NCBI GenBank assembly: GCA_963556495.2 | Contig: OY747721.1 | Location: forward strand, 28,070,349 to 28,134,348 | Direction: 5' to 3' | DNA length: 64,000 nucleotides | Source of the DNA: Valencia hispanica | Taxonomy: Eukaryota > Chordata > Actinopteri > Cyprinodontiformes > Valenciidae | In this document: in pieces, positions 34,465 through 45,300 of the stretch | Numbering within the stretch: the stretch's first letter is position 1 | Layout: each line of letters starts with the position of its first letter | Translations under genes and position numbers: made by a program | The notes under the pieces: model-generated | What the model saw: only the letters and a program-made list of their open reading frames with translations | Databases searched by the model: none | What the model was told of the DNA's origin: nothing

Positions 34465-34676
34465 CAGTGGCTTGCAGAAGTATTCGGCCCCCTTGAACTT
34501 TTCCACATTTTGTCACATTACAGCCACAAACATGAATCAATTTTATTGGAATTCCACGTGAAAGACCAATACAAAGTGGTGTACATGTGAGAAGTGGAAC
34601 GAAAATCATACATCATTCCAAAAATTTTTTACAAATAAATAACTGAAAAGTGGGGTGTGCGTAATTATTCAGCCCC
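34465..34676. repeat. Left TIR of Tc1 element
   Basis: About 212 bp, starting CAGTGGCTTGCAGAAGTATT. It includes the outer direct repeat at its tip and the inner one near 34659-34679, which is the likely pair of transposase-binding sites in IR/DR elements (family knowledge). Confidence 0.9.
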
Positions 34677-34833
34677 CTTTGGTCTGAGTGCAGTTAGTTG
34701 CCCATAGACATTGCCTGATGAGTGCTAATGACTAAATAGAGTGCACCTGTGTGTAATCTAATGTCAGTACAAGTACAGCTGCCCTGTGACGGCCTCAGAG
34801 GTTGTCTAAGAGAATGTTGGGAGCAACAACACC

Positions 34834-35853
34834 ATGAAGTCCAAAGAACACACCAGGCAGATCAGGGATAAAGTTATTGAGAAATTTAAAGCAGGCCTAG
34901 GCTACAAAAAGATTTCCCAAGCCTTGAACATCCCACGGAGCGCTGTTCAAGCGATCAATCAGAAATGGAAGGAGTATGGCACAACTGTAAACCTACCAAG
35001 ACAAGGCCGTCCACCTAAACTCACAGGCCGAACAAGGAGAGCGCTGATCAGAAATGCAGCCAAGAGGCCCATGGTGACTCTGGATGAGCTGCAGAGATCT
35101 ACAGCTCAGGTGGGGGAATCTGTCCATAGGACAACTATTAGTGGTGCACTACACAAAGTTGGCCTTTATGGAAGAGTGGCAAGAAGAAAGCCATTGTTAA
35201 AGGAAAACCATAAGAAGTCCCGTTTGCAGTTTGCCACAAGCTATGTGGGGGACACAGCAAACATGTGGAAGAAGGTGCTCTGGTCAGATGAGACCAAAAT
35301 TGAACTTTTTGGCCAAAATGCAATACGCTATGTGTGGCGGAAAACTAACACTGCACATCACTCTGAACACACCATCCCCACTGTCAAATATGGTGGTGGC
35401 AGCATCATGCTCTGGGGGTGCTTCTCTTCAGCAGGGACAGGGAAGCTGGTCAGAGTTGATGGGAAGATGGATGGAGCCAAATACAGAGCAATCTTTGAAG
35501 AAAACCTCTTGGAGTCTTCAAAAGACTTGAGACTGGGGCGGAGGTTCACCTTCCAGCAGGACAACGACCCTAAACATAAAGCCAGGGTAACAATGGAATG
35601 GTTTAAAACAAAACATATCCATGTGTTAGAATGGCCCAGTTAAAGTCCAAATCTAAATCCAATCGAGAATCTGTGGCAAGATCTGAAATCTGCTGTTCAC
35701 AAACGCTGTCCATCTAATCTGACTGAGCTGGAGCTTTTTTGCAAAGAAGAATGGGCAAGAATTTCAGTCTCTAGATGTACAAAGCTGGTAGAGACATACC
35801 CTAAAAGACTGGAAGCTGGAATTGCAGCAAAAGATGGTTCTACAAAGTATTGA
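34834..35853 (+). pseudogene. Tc1 transposase with one stop codon
   Basis: From the ATG at 34834 the frame is open for 269 codons, meets TAA at 35641-35643, then stays in the same frame to TGA at 35851. Without that stop it would span 339 codons, the usual length for Tc1 transposases. Two helix-turn-helix motifs make up the DNA-binding region (about residues 10-48 and 65-110), joined by a GRPPK motif (59-62) like an AT-hook. A basic segment near 113-130 may be the nuclear localisation signal. The catalytic residues are Asp152 (WSDETK), Asp243 (QQDND) and, beyond the stop, Glu278 (NPIENLW), which gives the DD34E spacing. The truncated product would lack the glutamate and so be inactive. The enzyme family cuts and pastes DNA at TA sites in the nucleus. 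Confidence 0.95.
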
Positions 35854-35856
35854 CTC

Positions 35857-36069
35857 AGGGGCTGAATAATTACGCACACCCCACTTTTAAGTTATTTATT
35901 TGTAAAAAATGTTATGAATCATGTATGATTTCCGTTCCACTTCTCACGTGTACACCAGTTTGTATTGGTCTTTCACGTGGAATTCCAATCAAATTGATTC
36001 ATGTTTGTGGCTGTAATGTGACAAAATGTGGAAAAGTTCAAGGGGGCCGAATACTTTTGCAAGCCATTG
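35857..36069. repeat. Right TIR of Tc1 element
   Basis: The inverted copy of 34465-34676, ending GCAAGCCATTG. It differs from the left copy at scattered positions only. Confidence 0.9.
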
Positions 36070-36071
36070 TA

Positions 36072-36177
36072 TAAGCTGACTGTGAGTGGGAAGTCCAATT
36101 TTGAGGGGGCCTTCCATTTGATTTTTCTGACTCTGAAGTTGGAATTTCAGAGTTCAGACTACAGTTGTAACGCACCA
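36072..36177. mobile_element. TAA-flanked MITE, right part
   Basis: The continuation of the MITE at 34123-34462 beyond the Tc1 insertion. It ends GTAACGCACCA and is followed by TAA. Removing the Tc1 element and one TA would rejoin the two parts. Confidence 0.72.
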
Positions 36178-36239
36178 TAATTCCTTCTTCTGTTGTACAG
36201 TCCACTCAACTGAAAACTCTGTAGCAGATAGCAACAATC

Positions 36240-36669
36240 ACAGTCCTTTTTACAATGTACATGTCCAGGCCCATCTAAAGTTTGCCAGATACCATCTGGA
36301 TGATCCAGAGAAGGATTGGGAGGATGTCATGTGGTCAAGTAAACCCAAAATAGAGCTCTTTGGTATAAACGCCACTCGCTGTATTTGGAGGGGGAAGAAT
36401 GCTGACTTGCTTCCCGAGAACACCAAACCCACTGTGAAGCATGGGGGTGGAAACATTATGCTTTGGGGCTGCTTTTCTGCAAAGGGGACAGGACGACTGA
36501 TCCGTATTAAGGAAATGATGAATGGGGCCATGTATCGTGAGACTTTGGGCAAAATCGACACCCACTCACATTAGTAGTGTAGCTATGATGAAAATTACAG
36601 ACCTCTCATTTTTATAAGTGGGTCAACTTGCACAGATCTGTGGCTGCCAAATACTTTTTTGCTCCACTA
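36240..36669 (+). mobile_element. Internally deleted Tc1 element
   Basis: The left part encodes the middle of a Tc1 transposase ([18 protein letters not shown], then a [20 protein letters not shown] block). After 'cgtgagactttgggcaaaa' at about 36552 the sequence jumps to the 3' terminal region, 'gatgaaaattacagacctctcat', and the end 'aaatacttttttgctccacta' next to TA. The 5' end is also missing. The first catalytic Asp is lost: WSSKPK stands in place of WSDETK. It represents a different Tc1 family from the element at 34465. Confidence 0.85.
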
Positions 36670-36671
36670 TA

Positions 36672-37592
36672 GATGCCAGTCTGGGGAGTTGATGGACAAC
36701 ATGCAGTGTAGCGGGTGAAGAGGAACTGTGCCAGCACAGTTTTAGTTAATTTCAACCAGTAAAACTGTTGGCAAGTAATTTAATTATTTTACTATTCCGG
36801 CCTCTACTTGGAGGTAATTTCAGTATAGGTTGTTTTTGAGTAAGTATTTCTGAAATTACCGTTTTTGCTTTTGCTCAAACTAAAGAGGAGAGCCAGATGT
36901 CTGTCTTTTAAATATATTCCTAACGTGAGTCCATCTCAATACCTCCAGCTTTGGAACAATTTATAAGACCAAAATAAACTTTAACCTAAAGAAAAACAAC
37001 TGGAACTCCAATTTACGGAGATCAGTTGAGTGAAGGTTGAGCAGCGTCACTCTACACTTTCAGAAGTTTTGTAAGTTGGGTAATTACATTATTTAACTAA
37101 TAGATGAATGAGTACTTCTTTTTAGTTCCTGTGTCAACATAAAGGGATAAATGGCAGGTTTCACCATGCAGATATGAAAGAGTGTTGACAATTATTTTAA
37201 TATCTGAGGTTTATACAAATGATCAGGTGACATTTATTAGAACTAAAAAAGCAATTAAATAAGGAAGTGTTTGCAAGCAGCTTTGCTGCAGTCGAAGCTG
37301 ATGGATTCTCAACAGATGTTATTTATATTCACTTAAATTCCTATTTAAGTTTAAATTTACTTTAGTCTATAAAGGATTTTCTCTTTTCATTTTTTTTCCG
37401 TTTAGTCAAAGTTATTGACATTGAGTGTAAATGAAATATTCGATTATTGAAGCCTCAGTTTCAGAATCTGTCTGATCCTGTGGATTATCCAAAGATTTAC
37501 AAATTGGCAGAATATCAACTATAGATGCTACATTTTCTTCTTTTTTTCTTTTCTTTCAACTAGTAGATATTTGCACATACAGTAAAAAGCTG
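36672..37592. other. Unassigned AT-rich stretch
   Basis: Separates two Tc1 insertions. No gene or repeat was recognised. Confidence 0.5.
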
Positions 37593-37594
37593 TA

Positions 37595-37800
37595 CAGGTC
37601 CTTCTCAAAAAATTAGCATATTGTGATAAAGTTCATTCTTTTCCATAATGTAATGATAAAAATTAAACTTTCATATATTTTAGATTCATTGCACACCAAC
37701 TGAAATATTTCAGGTCTTTTATTGTTTTAAAACTGATGATTTTGGCATACAGCTCATGAAAACCCAAAATTCCTATCTCAGAAAATTAGCATATTTCATC
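37595..37800. repeat. Left TIR of minus-strand Tc1
   Basis: About 206 bp, starting CAGGTCCTTCTCAAAAAATT. It is inverted at 39003-39206 with few differences. Confidence 0.9.
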
Positions 37801-37871
37801 CGACCAATAAAAGAAAAGTGTTTTTAATACAAAAAAAGTCAACCTTCAAATAATTATGTTCAGTTATGCAC

Positions 37872-38877
37872 TCAATACTTGGTCGGGAATCCTTTTGCAG
37901 AAATGACTGCTTCAATGCGGCGTGGCATGGAGGCAATCAGCCTGTGGCACTGCTGAGGTGTTATGGAGGCCCAGGATGCTTCGATAGCGGCCTTAAGCTC
38001 ATCCAGAGTGTTGGGTCTTGCGTCTCTCAACTTCCTCTTCGCAATATCCCACAGATTCTCTATGGGGTTCCAGTCAGGAGAGTTGGCAGGCCAATTGAGC
38101 ACAGTAATACCATGGTCAGTAAACCATTTACCAGTGGTTTTGGCACTGTGAGCAGGTGCCAGGTCGTGCTGAAAAATGAAATCTTCATCTCCATAAAGCT
38201 TTTCAGCAGATGGAAGCATGAAGTGCTCCACAATCTCCTGATAGCTAGCTGCATTGACCCTGCCCTTGATAAAACACAGTGGACCAACACCAGCAGCTGA
38301 CATGGCACCCCAGACCATCACTGACTGTGGGTACTTGACACTGGACTTCAGGCATTTTGGCATTTCCTTCTCCCCAGTCTTCCTCCAGACTCTGGCACCT
38401 TGATTTCCGAATGACATGCAAAATTTGCATTCATCCAAAAAAAGTACTTTGGACCACTGAGCAACAGTCCAGTGTTGCTTCTCTGTAGCCCAGGTCAGGC
38501 GCTTCTGCCGCTGTTTCTGGTTCAAAAGTGGCTTGATCTTGGTGAATGCGGCACCTGTAGCCCATTTCCTGCACACGCCTGTGCACGGTGGCTCTGGATG
38601 TTTCTACTCCAGACTCAGTCCACTGCTTCCGCAGGTCCCCCAAGGTCTGGAATCGGTCCTTCTCCACAATCTTCCTCAGGGTCCGGTCACCTCTTCTCGT
38701 TGTGCAGCGTTTTCTGCCACACTTTTTCCTTCCCACAGACTTCCCACTGAGGTGCCTTGATACAGCACTCTGGGAACAGCCTATTCATTCAGAAATTTCT
38801 TTCTGTGTCTTACCCTCTTGCTTGAGGGTGTCAATGATGGCCTTCTGGGCAGCAGTCAGGTCGGCAGTCTTACCCAT
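37872..38877 (-). pseudogene. Tc1 transposase, stop plus frameshift
   Basis: The minus-strand ATG at 38877-38875 begins MGKTADLTAAQKAIIDTLKQ and continues through the first helix-turn-helix to a TGA at codon 31 (38787-38785), directly before IGCSQSAVSRHLSG. The frame then stays open through VGRKKCGRKRCTTRRGD and the second helix-turn-helix to GYRCR near 38550. There a one-base shift moves the reading into the frame KIKPLLNQKQRQKRLTWATE, which runs to the stop at 37872. All three catalytic residues lie in that last frame: Asp in FLDECKF, Asp in FQHDLAPAH and Glu in WNPIENLW, with 34 residues between the last two. The total is about 335 codons, a normal Tc1 length. The TGA is consistent with decay of a CGA arginine codon (CpG to TpG). 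Confidence 0.93.
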
Positions 38878-39002
38878 GATTGCGGTTTTGAGTAATGAAC
38901 CAGGCTGGGAGTTTTTAAAAGCCTCAGGAATCTTTTGCAGGTGTTTAGAGTTAATTAGTTGATTCAGATGATTAGGTTAATAGCTCGTTTAGAGAACCTT
39001 TT

Positions 39003-39206
39003 CATGATATGCAAATTTTTTGAGATAGGAATTTTGAGTTTTCATGAGCTGTATGCCAAAATGATCAGTTTTAAAACAATGAAAGACCTGAAATATTTCA
39101 GTTGGTGTGCAATGAATCTAAAATATATGAAAGTTTAATTTTTATCATTACATTATGGAAAATAATGAACTTTATCACAATATGCTAATTTTTTGAGAAG
39201 GACCTG
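39003..39206. repeat. Right TIR of minus-strand Tc1
   Basis: The inverse of 37595-37800, ending TTTTTTGAGAAGGACCTG. Confidence 0.9.
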
Positions 39207-39208
39207 TA

Positions 39209-41639
39209 TGTATGTAGACTTAATAAAGTCGTCTTCGGGTACACAAGCTCTTAAAATCTCTGCCTCTTTAGCTGACATTTTCACAATTCTTTTCCCGCTT
39301 TAAACCTCCCCATCCACTCCTGACCCCGTCTCTTCTTCCCACAGCCCCCACTCTTCCTCTTCTTCCTGTTTGAAGCTCATAAATAAGCCAGCAAAAGGAT
39401 AAAAGGCCAGATAAATAATTAAGCAGAGGTGTGATCCTGGCCTTTAACACTTTCACTGCTGATGGATAGAGCGGAGCTCAATGCGCTCTATCTTTTTATC
39501 TGTCCTTTTTGGGAAAACACAACCTTTCGCCTGTGAAGGAAGTCAATTGGGTTGTTTTTCCGTCATCTTCTGTTTATTTTAAAAGTTAAAAAAAGAAAGA
39601 GCAACATTATATAATTCATGGAAGCCAAGAGGTAGCTAAAAGATCCCCACCAAAGACTAAAATAACCGGCTTTAACTTCCTGCCTGTCACCTAAACGAAG
39701 ATGCTGAGAGTATTTTAAGACTTTTTTTTTAAAGAAACAACAAAAACAGAAAAAAGGAGGTTGTTTTTTAAAGTTTCTTTTATCACTTTTTTTTTTTTCT
39801 TTAAATGTTGAAAGGCCCAAAGGAGCAGCGAGAGAAACGGAGTGTTGCGATTCTGATGTTAGGATGAAAAGGAAGTCGTCCCGAAGCCTCGCGGTCAGCT
39901 CGTCTCTGCGCTCCTGCCAACATAAAAGTACAGATCATTCAGAAACGATCAGTGTGTTTTATTTATAGCAGCGCTGCTAAACTCACGGGGGGGGGAGCAG
40001 GGAGTGAGTTCTCACTTTAACACTCATGATAGATGACAGACGATTCAATTATTTATCACAAAAGTAGATTTTCAGGACGGAGAGGAATTTAAAACCCTAT
40101 TAGAAGTTATTTATACAGTGCTAAACCTATCTCGGATCGTGTAATGTTGTAGCACTCAGTATGGAGCTCAAATAAAAGCAGGGTGAGTAACTGGTCGCAG
40201 GAGTGTTTATGATGAGCCAGATGCAGATGAATAAGTGTTTAGACAGCAGCACTGGTTAGTTCTGTAACATTTCACCCACGGATTTTGTTCAGCTGCAGAA
40301 ATATGTGAAATGTTTTAATTTTATGGTTTATCACGAGCTGCTTCTGATAAATATGGGTCCATCATTTAAAGGCTTATCATAGCTTAAAGTAAATCTCAAG
40401 AATAGACCTCAGCTAATGTTTCGGAGTGGATCTGTGATCTCTCTGTTGACCAATATGATCTGTACACATTGCCAATTATCTGATACATTTACTAGCAGCA
40501 AACACCGAATTTATAAGATTTACTACTAAACCACAATTTAGTCCAATTCAGTGTTTTAAATAAATACAAATTGTATTTATTTTTAATAAATTTGAATGAA
40601 GCAAGATAGTACTTTGTGACAGAATATCTTCATTTAATAAAACTTTCTTTCATTGCAGTTCTTCTATTATGAGTCTCAGAGCAACATAAAAAATATATAT
40701 TTTCTAGATCATGAATAACAAAAAATAAAACTTTTGAACCTTTTCAGGGACTTCTGTAGAACTGCTTATACATGAGAAAATACTAAATTACATTTACAGG
40801 ATACAAAAACTAGTCAGTTAAAATAACTAACAGTAAAGAAGTTTTTTATGGCAAGAAAGACATAGTTATCCTCAGAATAAACAGTATATTACTGTTTAGC
40901 AGTTCAGAATGGTACACACAAAACTTTACATTAGTCAGCACTGTATTTAAGCCATCTGTGATATTAACCGGTCGATAAGATTGGGTTGAATGCAACTCTG
41001 CTGAACTGAGGAGGTTCTAAAATGTTTCATGTTTTTTTGTTTTGTTTTATTCTCACACACACATCTGTGTTCCCTTCGCAAACCATAGGAGCCTCTGCTG
41101 AAAAGAATACCTTTCCACAGCACACACTGGCAGCGCTGGCACAGTTTACAATCCTCACTTCCATATCTCATCTGAGCGGATGAACATTTAAAAGCTATGC
41201 ATCTAAATGTCACCCGATCCCACATTTGCAACTAATCCCAACTGCAAATATGTCAATCTTCACATCGTTGTCTGACCCAGTAATGAAGAAGTAGGAGTTG
41301 ATTAGTTGACTGGAGTGGTCACGTAAAACAATTCTGTTAAGTTTATAAAAATATCACGCATTACACATTGATCATGTAGCTGTACCATGATCCACCCAGT
41401 GGCTGATATTCATTTCTAATTTATTTGCAGACCTCCGAACAGTTAACTTTCATATCCAGGCGTACATTAACATCTTTGTTAGAAGAAAGGATGATATTGG
41501 TCCCTCCGCATGTGAGCACTCTGTACGTTGCCATGCTGTTAAAGTGGTTTTCAAATAATACTCAATTTACTTGTGTATTAGATAAGAAACATTTATTTAA
41601 AATGTGGAACCACAATAAAGAAAGATAAGTTCAAGGAGT
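39209..41639. other. Unassigned stretch
   Basis: No exon or bounded element was found. The segment 39260-39480 is GC-richer, with a pyrimidine-rich run followed by 'aagctcataaataagccagc', and could be a conserved non-coding element, but this is only a composition-based guess. The rest is AT-rich with a T/A-rich area at 39719-39805. Confidence 0.45.
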
Positions 41640-42345
41640 AATGAGCCTTACGCTTTTTTTTTTTCTATCTTGCCCCAGATTATCGCACTCCCAGCACTAT
41701 GTTTGACAATGGGCATGATGTCAGTTTTACTGAAATGCTTTTAGTGATATGGCAGATGTAAAGAGACACACACCTTTCACAGATTCCACTTTTGTCTGGT
41801 CAGTCCACAGAATGTTAGTCTTGGGGTTCATGAAAATGTTTTTCAGAAACAAACATTTTTGCTCTTTGTTTGCTGTGTGGTTTTCACTTTGGAACTATCC
41901 CATGGATGCTGGTTTTTATTATGACTCCTGAATCATGAACACTGGACTTGATTGAGGCCTGCAGTACTGTAGATGTTGCTCTGAGTTCTTGTGTGACCTC
42001 CTGGATGAGTCCTTTATGTGCCGTTAGTCATTTTGGTTGATCAACCACTCCTGGGATGGTTCACAACTGTTCCTTGTTTTCTCAATTTGTGGACTTGAGT
42101 GGTTCCTTGGAGTCCTACATTTTAAAAATGACCTTGCAGCACTTTCCAGATTAATAAATGCCAAGAACCTTTTCTCATCTCTTCTTGAATTTCTTCAGAT
42201 TGGGGCAAGATGTGTTGCTTTTTAAGATCTTTTTGCTTAATTCATATTGTCAGACTTTGGTTAAGTAATTTCTTGATTCTAAACCCATGGGAATAAAAAA
42301 TGAAATAGTTTGAAAATGTGCATGTACAAGCAGGTGTAAACAATG
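41640..42345 (-). mobile_element. Tc1-like remnant, 3' truncated
   Basis: On the minus strand, 'gaaccccaagactaacattctgtggactgaccagacaaaag' encodes NPKTNILWTDQTKV. This is the block with the first catalytic Asp of a Tc1-type transposase, followed by a weak equivalent of the PIVKHSAGSAIIWG region. Upstream blocks such as 'ccactcaagtccacaaattgag' and 'ggagtggttgatcaacc' match the N-terminal part of the same common fish family. The sequence stops at a T-rich tract near 41650, before the second catalytic Asp. The coding frame is broken many times. No inverted repeats were identified. Confidence 0.72.
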
Positions 42346-45300
42346 GATGGAACTGTATTTGATTAAATAGGGGTTTTATTTTCAGTTTTTTTTCTCAAAG
42401 CCTTGTTGTTAGACTTGTTCCAAGCCGTTGCTTCATACATAAACTGATCGTCGTGTACAGCCACCTCAAACCTCCCTCAGCGGCTGCTGCGTGTGGAGTA
42501 ATGCGACAGTCGTTCAGTGCAAGCGTAGGTCAAAAAGATAACAAGGACAAAGAAGCAGGCAGTATTTTATCAGAGTGTCAGACACTTAATGTTTATGTGA
42601 CACAGCATAGAATAATTCACTGACCACAGCCCAGCCTCCTTTATATTAATACACATCGAGCAGACAGTAGTTGATATGATGCAGAGGCACAGCTGTAGCA
42701 CTATCAGGCGGGATTCAAAGCAAAGCAGGAAATGTCATCCATTTCCACATATTTGGGAAAGATTTATGAAAGTGAGGCTCAGCGGTGTCAGTGGCCAGTT
42801 CTGAGAAGAGACCAACAGTAAAAAGTGTTCATGTTGTCAAACATGTTCTCATCTTTACCTGGGCTCAGACCCCCACGAGGACAGATGTCTGCATCCCAAA
42901 AAAATCTAACTTAGCATTCATCTGTTTTCAGCCTAATTTAGTGTTTCATAATCATCGCACCACATCCAAATAGTTTTAGGGGAGGAGGTGATTGACAGTT
43001 GGTGCTGAGTCTGTCTGATGTTTTAGAAAAAGAATAAAATAAAAATACAGATATCTTATAAATCTGGGTCTAAATTTAAAATGTACATCCAGGAATGTAG
43101 TCAAGGATTAACAATACAGGATGATTAGTGACTGAAACAGTCCTATAAATCAATGATAGTTGCTGCTAAACCTGTTTTTTTATGTAGCCTATGTGATCAG
43201 AGTTTCGGATAAACCTGATTCAGCTGGGGGGGGGAGGGGGGGTTGGGCCAGACAAGTAGCACGGTGTCAGCAGGTCATGGTGCATCATTATATCTGTTCT
43301 TACAATCCAGTATTATCCAACCACTGAGACAAATCCTACGCTCGGCGCCAATCGCCGGTAGAACCGCTGCACATCTGATGATTGTGTTCTTGTTTTATCC
43401 ACCTCAGTGCAGACGCTTTAACAGGTCAGAGTGCTTCTGTTGGTATCAGCTGCTGTGATCAGGTTATCAAAGACCTCTGCAGATGGTCACAAGGCATCTG
43501 ATATTGTCATTCACATACACAGTACTCGGCAGGTGTGTGTGTGGCTAGGGATTAAACAGAATTTTAGCTTTGATTTGGATTAAACAGAAACCATGATTAA
43601 ATTGTCTCTCAGAGATTGTAAAATACCGCACAAATGTGTTAAAAGTCAGTCGTGTGTGTGTTTAACGCCTACAAGAAGTATGGTGGAAAAACAACCACAC
43701 ACTCTTAAAATACTTGGCTTTTATAAACTAGAATCTGATGAAAACGAAATTTGTTTTCATGCTTTGGGGCATCCTGATGCAGATGTTAAGGTGGTCCTAT
43801 TAGAAATAAAGCATTAAAATGCTCTTTTGAGGTGTTTATTTTAAAAAAAATGGAATTGAGGTTTCATAAATTTCACACTGTTTTAAAGAATTTCTGATTG
43901 TATAACACAATCCAGTCAAGGTCTGACCCACCCGGATATGTACAATTCAGAACTAGAAAGGATCAAATTCTGATTCTAGAGAAATCCCAAAAGCATTGAA
44001 CTAGTCAATAGATTTAGCATTGAGTCATGTGCTGCAAGGTGTTGCTACCACCAAGCTGTGCTATCTAGAATTGAAAGCTTTACAGCCCATGAAAACAAGA
44101 GTAGAGATGTTTGTGCCGACATGCTTTGTTCGGATTTTGCCAAACACCTCATACCACTATCATTGCAAAAAACATCTAGTCCTCTTAATACCCAAATATT
44201 TTGGTAAAGACAGCTGAAGCTTGGCTTCTTTTTAAAATGTAAATGTATCTTAATATTAGGGGTCTCGTTATCCGAATATTTACCGAATTTGGACGTTATT
44301 TTTTTCTCACGTCGCGACAAAAATCATCTGAAGTCCGCCGGTCATTTTGACAGATTGCAATTTTACACCGCTGACCACATGTTGTAGAAGCGCTGACGAT
44401 CAGAGCGTCATCTCAGACCTGAACACCTTACCCAATGCATCTCGCTATCCGGGAGCTGGCAGCACGAAGAAGACTTACGGAGGCAAGGAGTGCATCTGTG
44501 ACTGCACACGGACACAGACCGGTGCTGACAGATCGCCGCAGCCTAACCACTAAGGCTAAAAGTGGGCATGTTGCATTTTTTTCCTCCTGCTGAAGCAATC
44601 AGAAATGCCGTCGTTCAGAGAGTCTTGCCGACATCTGATCACTTCAATTAGAGAATTGTTCCCTGACTTCAAAGCTTTGTCTGTGCGTAATGGAGGCTAA
44701 GGCTGGGTTCTGCTGTCAGCCAGAGTGCAGCTTCATGTGGAGCGTTAAGGCCACAGCAGGTGAAATGTTCATAATTAATACATATAGCCTTATAATCTGC
44801 TTGGTGTGTGATGGCACAATGTGAATATTCTGTTCAGTTTGTTCAGATTGAACATTAATATAATTAATGAAAATTAAATATGACTAATTATGTTTTGATT
44901 ATCAGGTAAAAATAGATTATGATCTGATTTTTAAAATGTATTTTATTTTCTGGCCCAATCAGTCAAAATCACTGAACAAAAAAAATTGCAGCGCAACCTC
45001 TGCCTAATATATAAAACCTTAGAATTTAGAGCGCATGGACTTACTTCACTATGAGTATAACTATCCTTCCTGATGAATTTAAAATGAAATGCCTTTCAGC
45101 TTGATTGGTATTTCACAAATAACATTTTTAACCAAAAGATTAAGGAAATGAAGTTTGTGTGATTTGTTGATTAATATTACTTTAGCAGCGAAACCTTTAA
45201 AGACCCTCACGCTGGGGTTTGTTGATTAACAACAGACCTGGCTAATGTAAAGATGAAATATATGGAATATAATTTAGGAATATTTTCTTAATTTTATAAA

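Larger units (their letters stand above)
34465..36069 (+). mobile_element. Nearly intact Tc1 element, 1605 bp
   Basis: The element is bounded by TA on each side (34463-34464 and 36070-36071). The terminal inverted repeats are about 212 bp (34465-34676 and 35857-36069) and of the IR/DR type: an outer GAAGTATTCGGCCCCCTT and an inner TAATTATTCAGCCCCCTT direct repeat occur in each. It encodes one Tc1 transposase on the plus strand with a single premature stop. The near-perfect repeats and reading frame imply a recent insertion relative to the other elements. It has inserted into a TAA-flanked MITE. Confidence 0.95.
37595..39206 (-). mobile_element. Near-complete Tc1 element, 1612 bp
   Basis: Flanked by TA (37593-37594 and 39207-39208), with terminal inverted repeats of about 205 bp that begin CAGGTCCTTCTCAAAAAATT. 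Each also carries an inner relative of the tip (CTCAGAAAATTAGCATAT at 37778-37795), the IR/DR arrangement. The transposase gene is on the minus strand and is broken by one stop and one frameshift. I recognise the 'caggtccttctcaaaaaatt' end as that of a Tc1 family abundant in many fishes. The match between the two repeats is very high, which suggests recent activity. Confidence 0.95.

Noticed and set aside
35138..35564. Minus-strand and off-frame readings within the Tc1 at 34.5-36.1 kb
   Set aside because: Shadow frames of the transposase gene.
38472..38962. Plus-strand open frames across the Tc1 at 37.6-39.2 kb
   Set aside because: They are mirror readings of the minus-strand transposase, whose motifs are unmistakable.
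44347..44553. 68-codon CpG-containing frame with cysteines (CICDCTRTQTG)
   Set aside because: Cysteine spacing fits no finger or EGF-like pattern, and there is no exon context.
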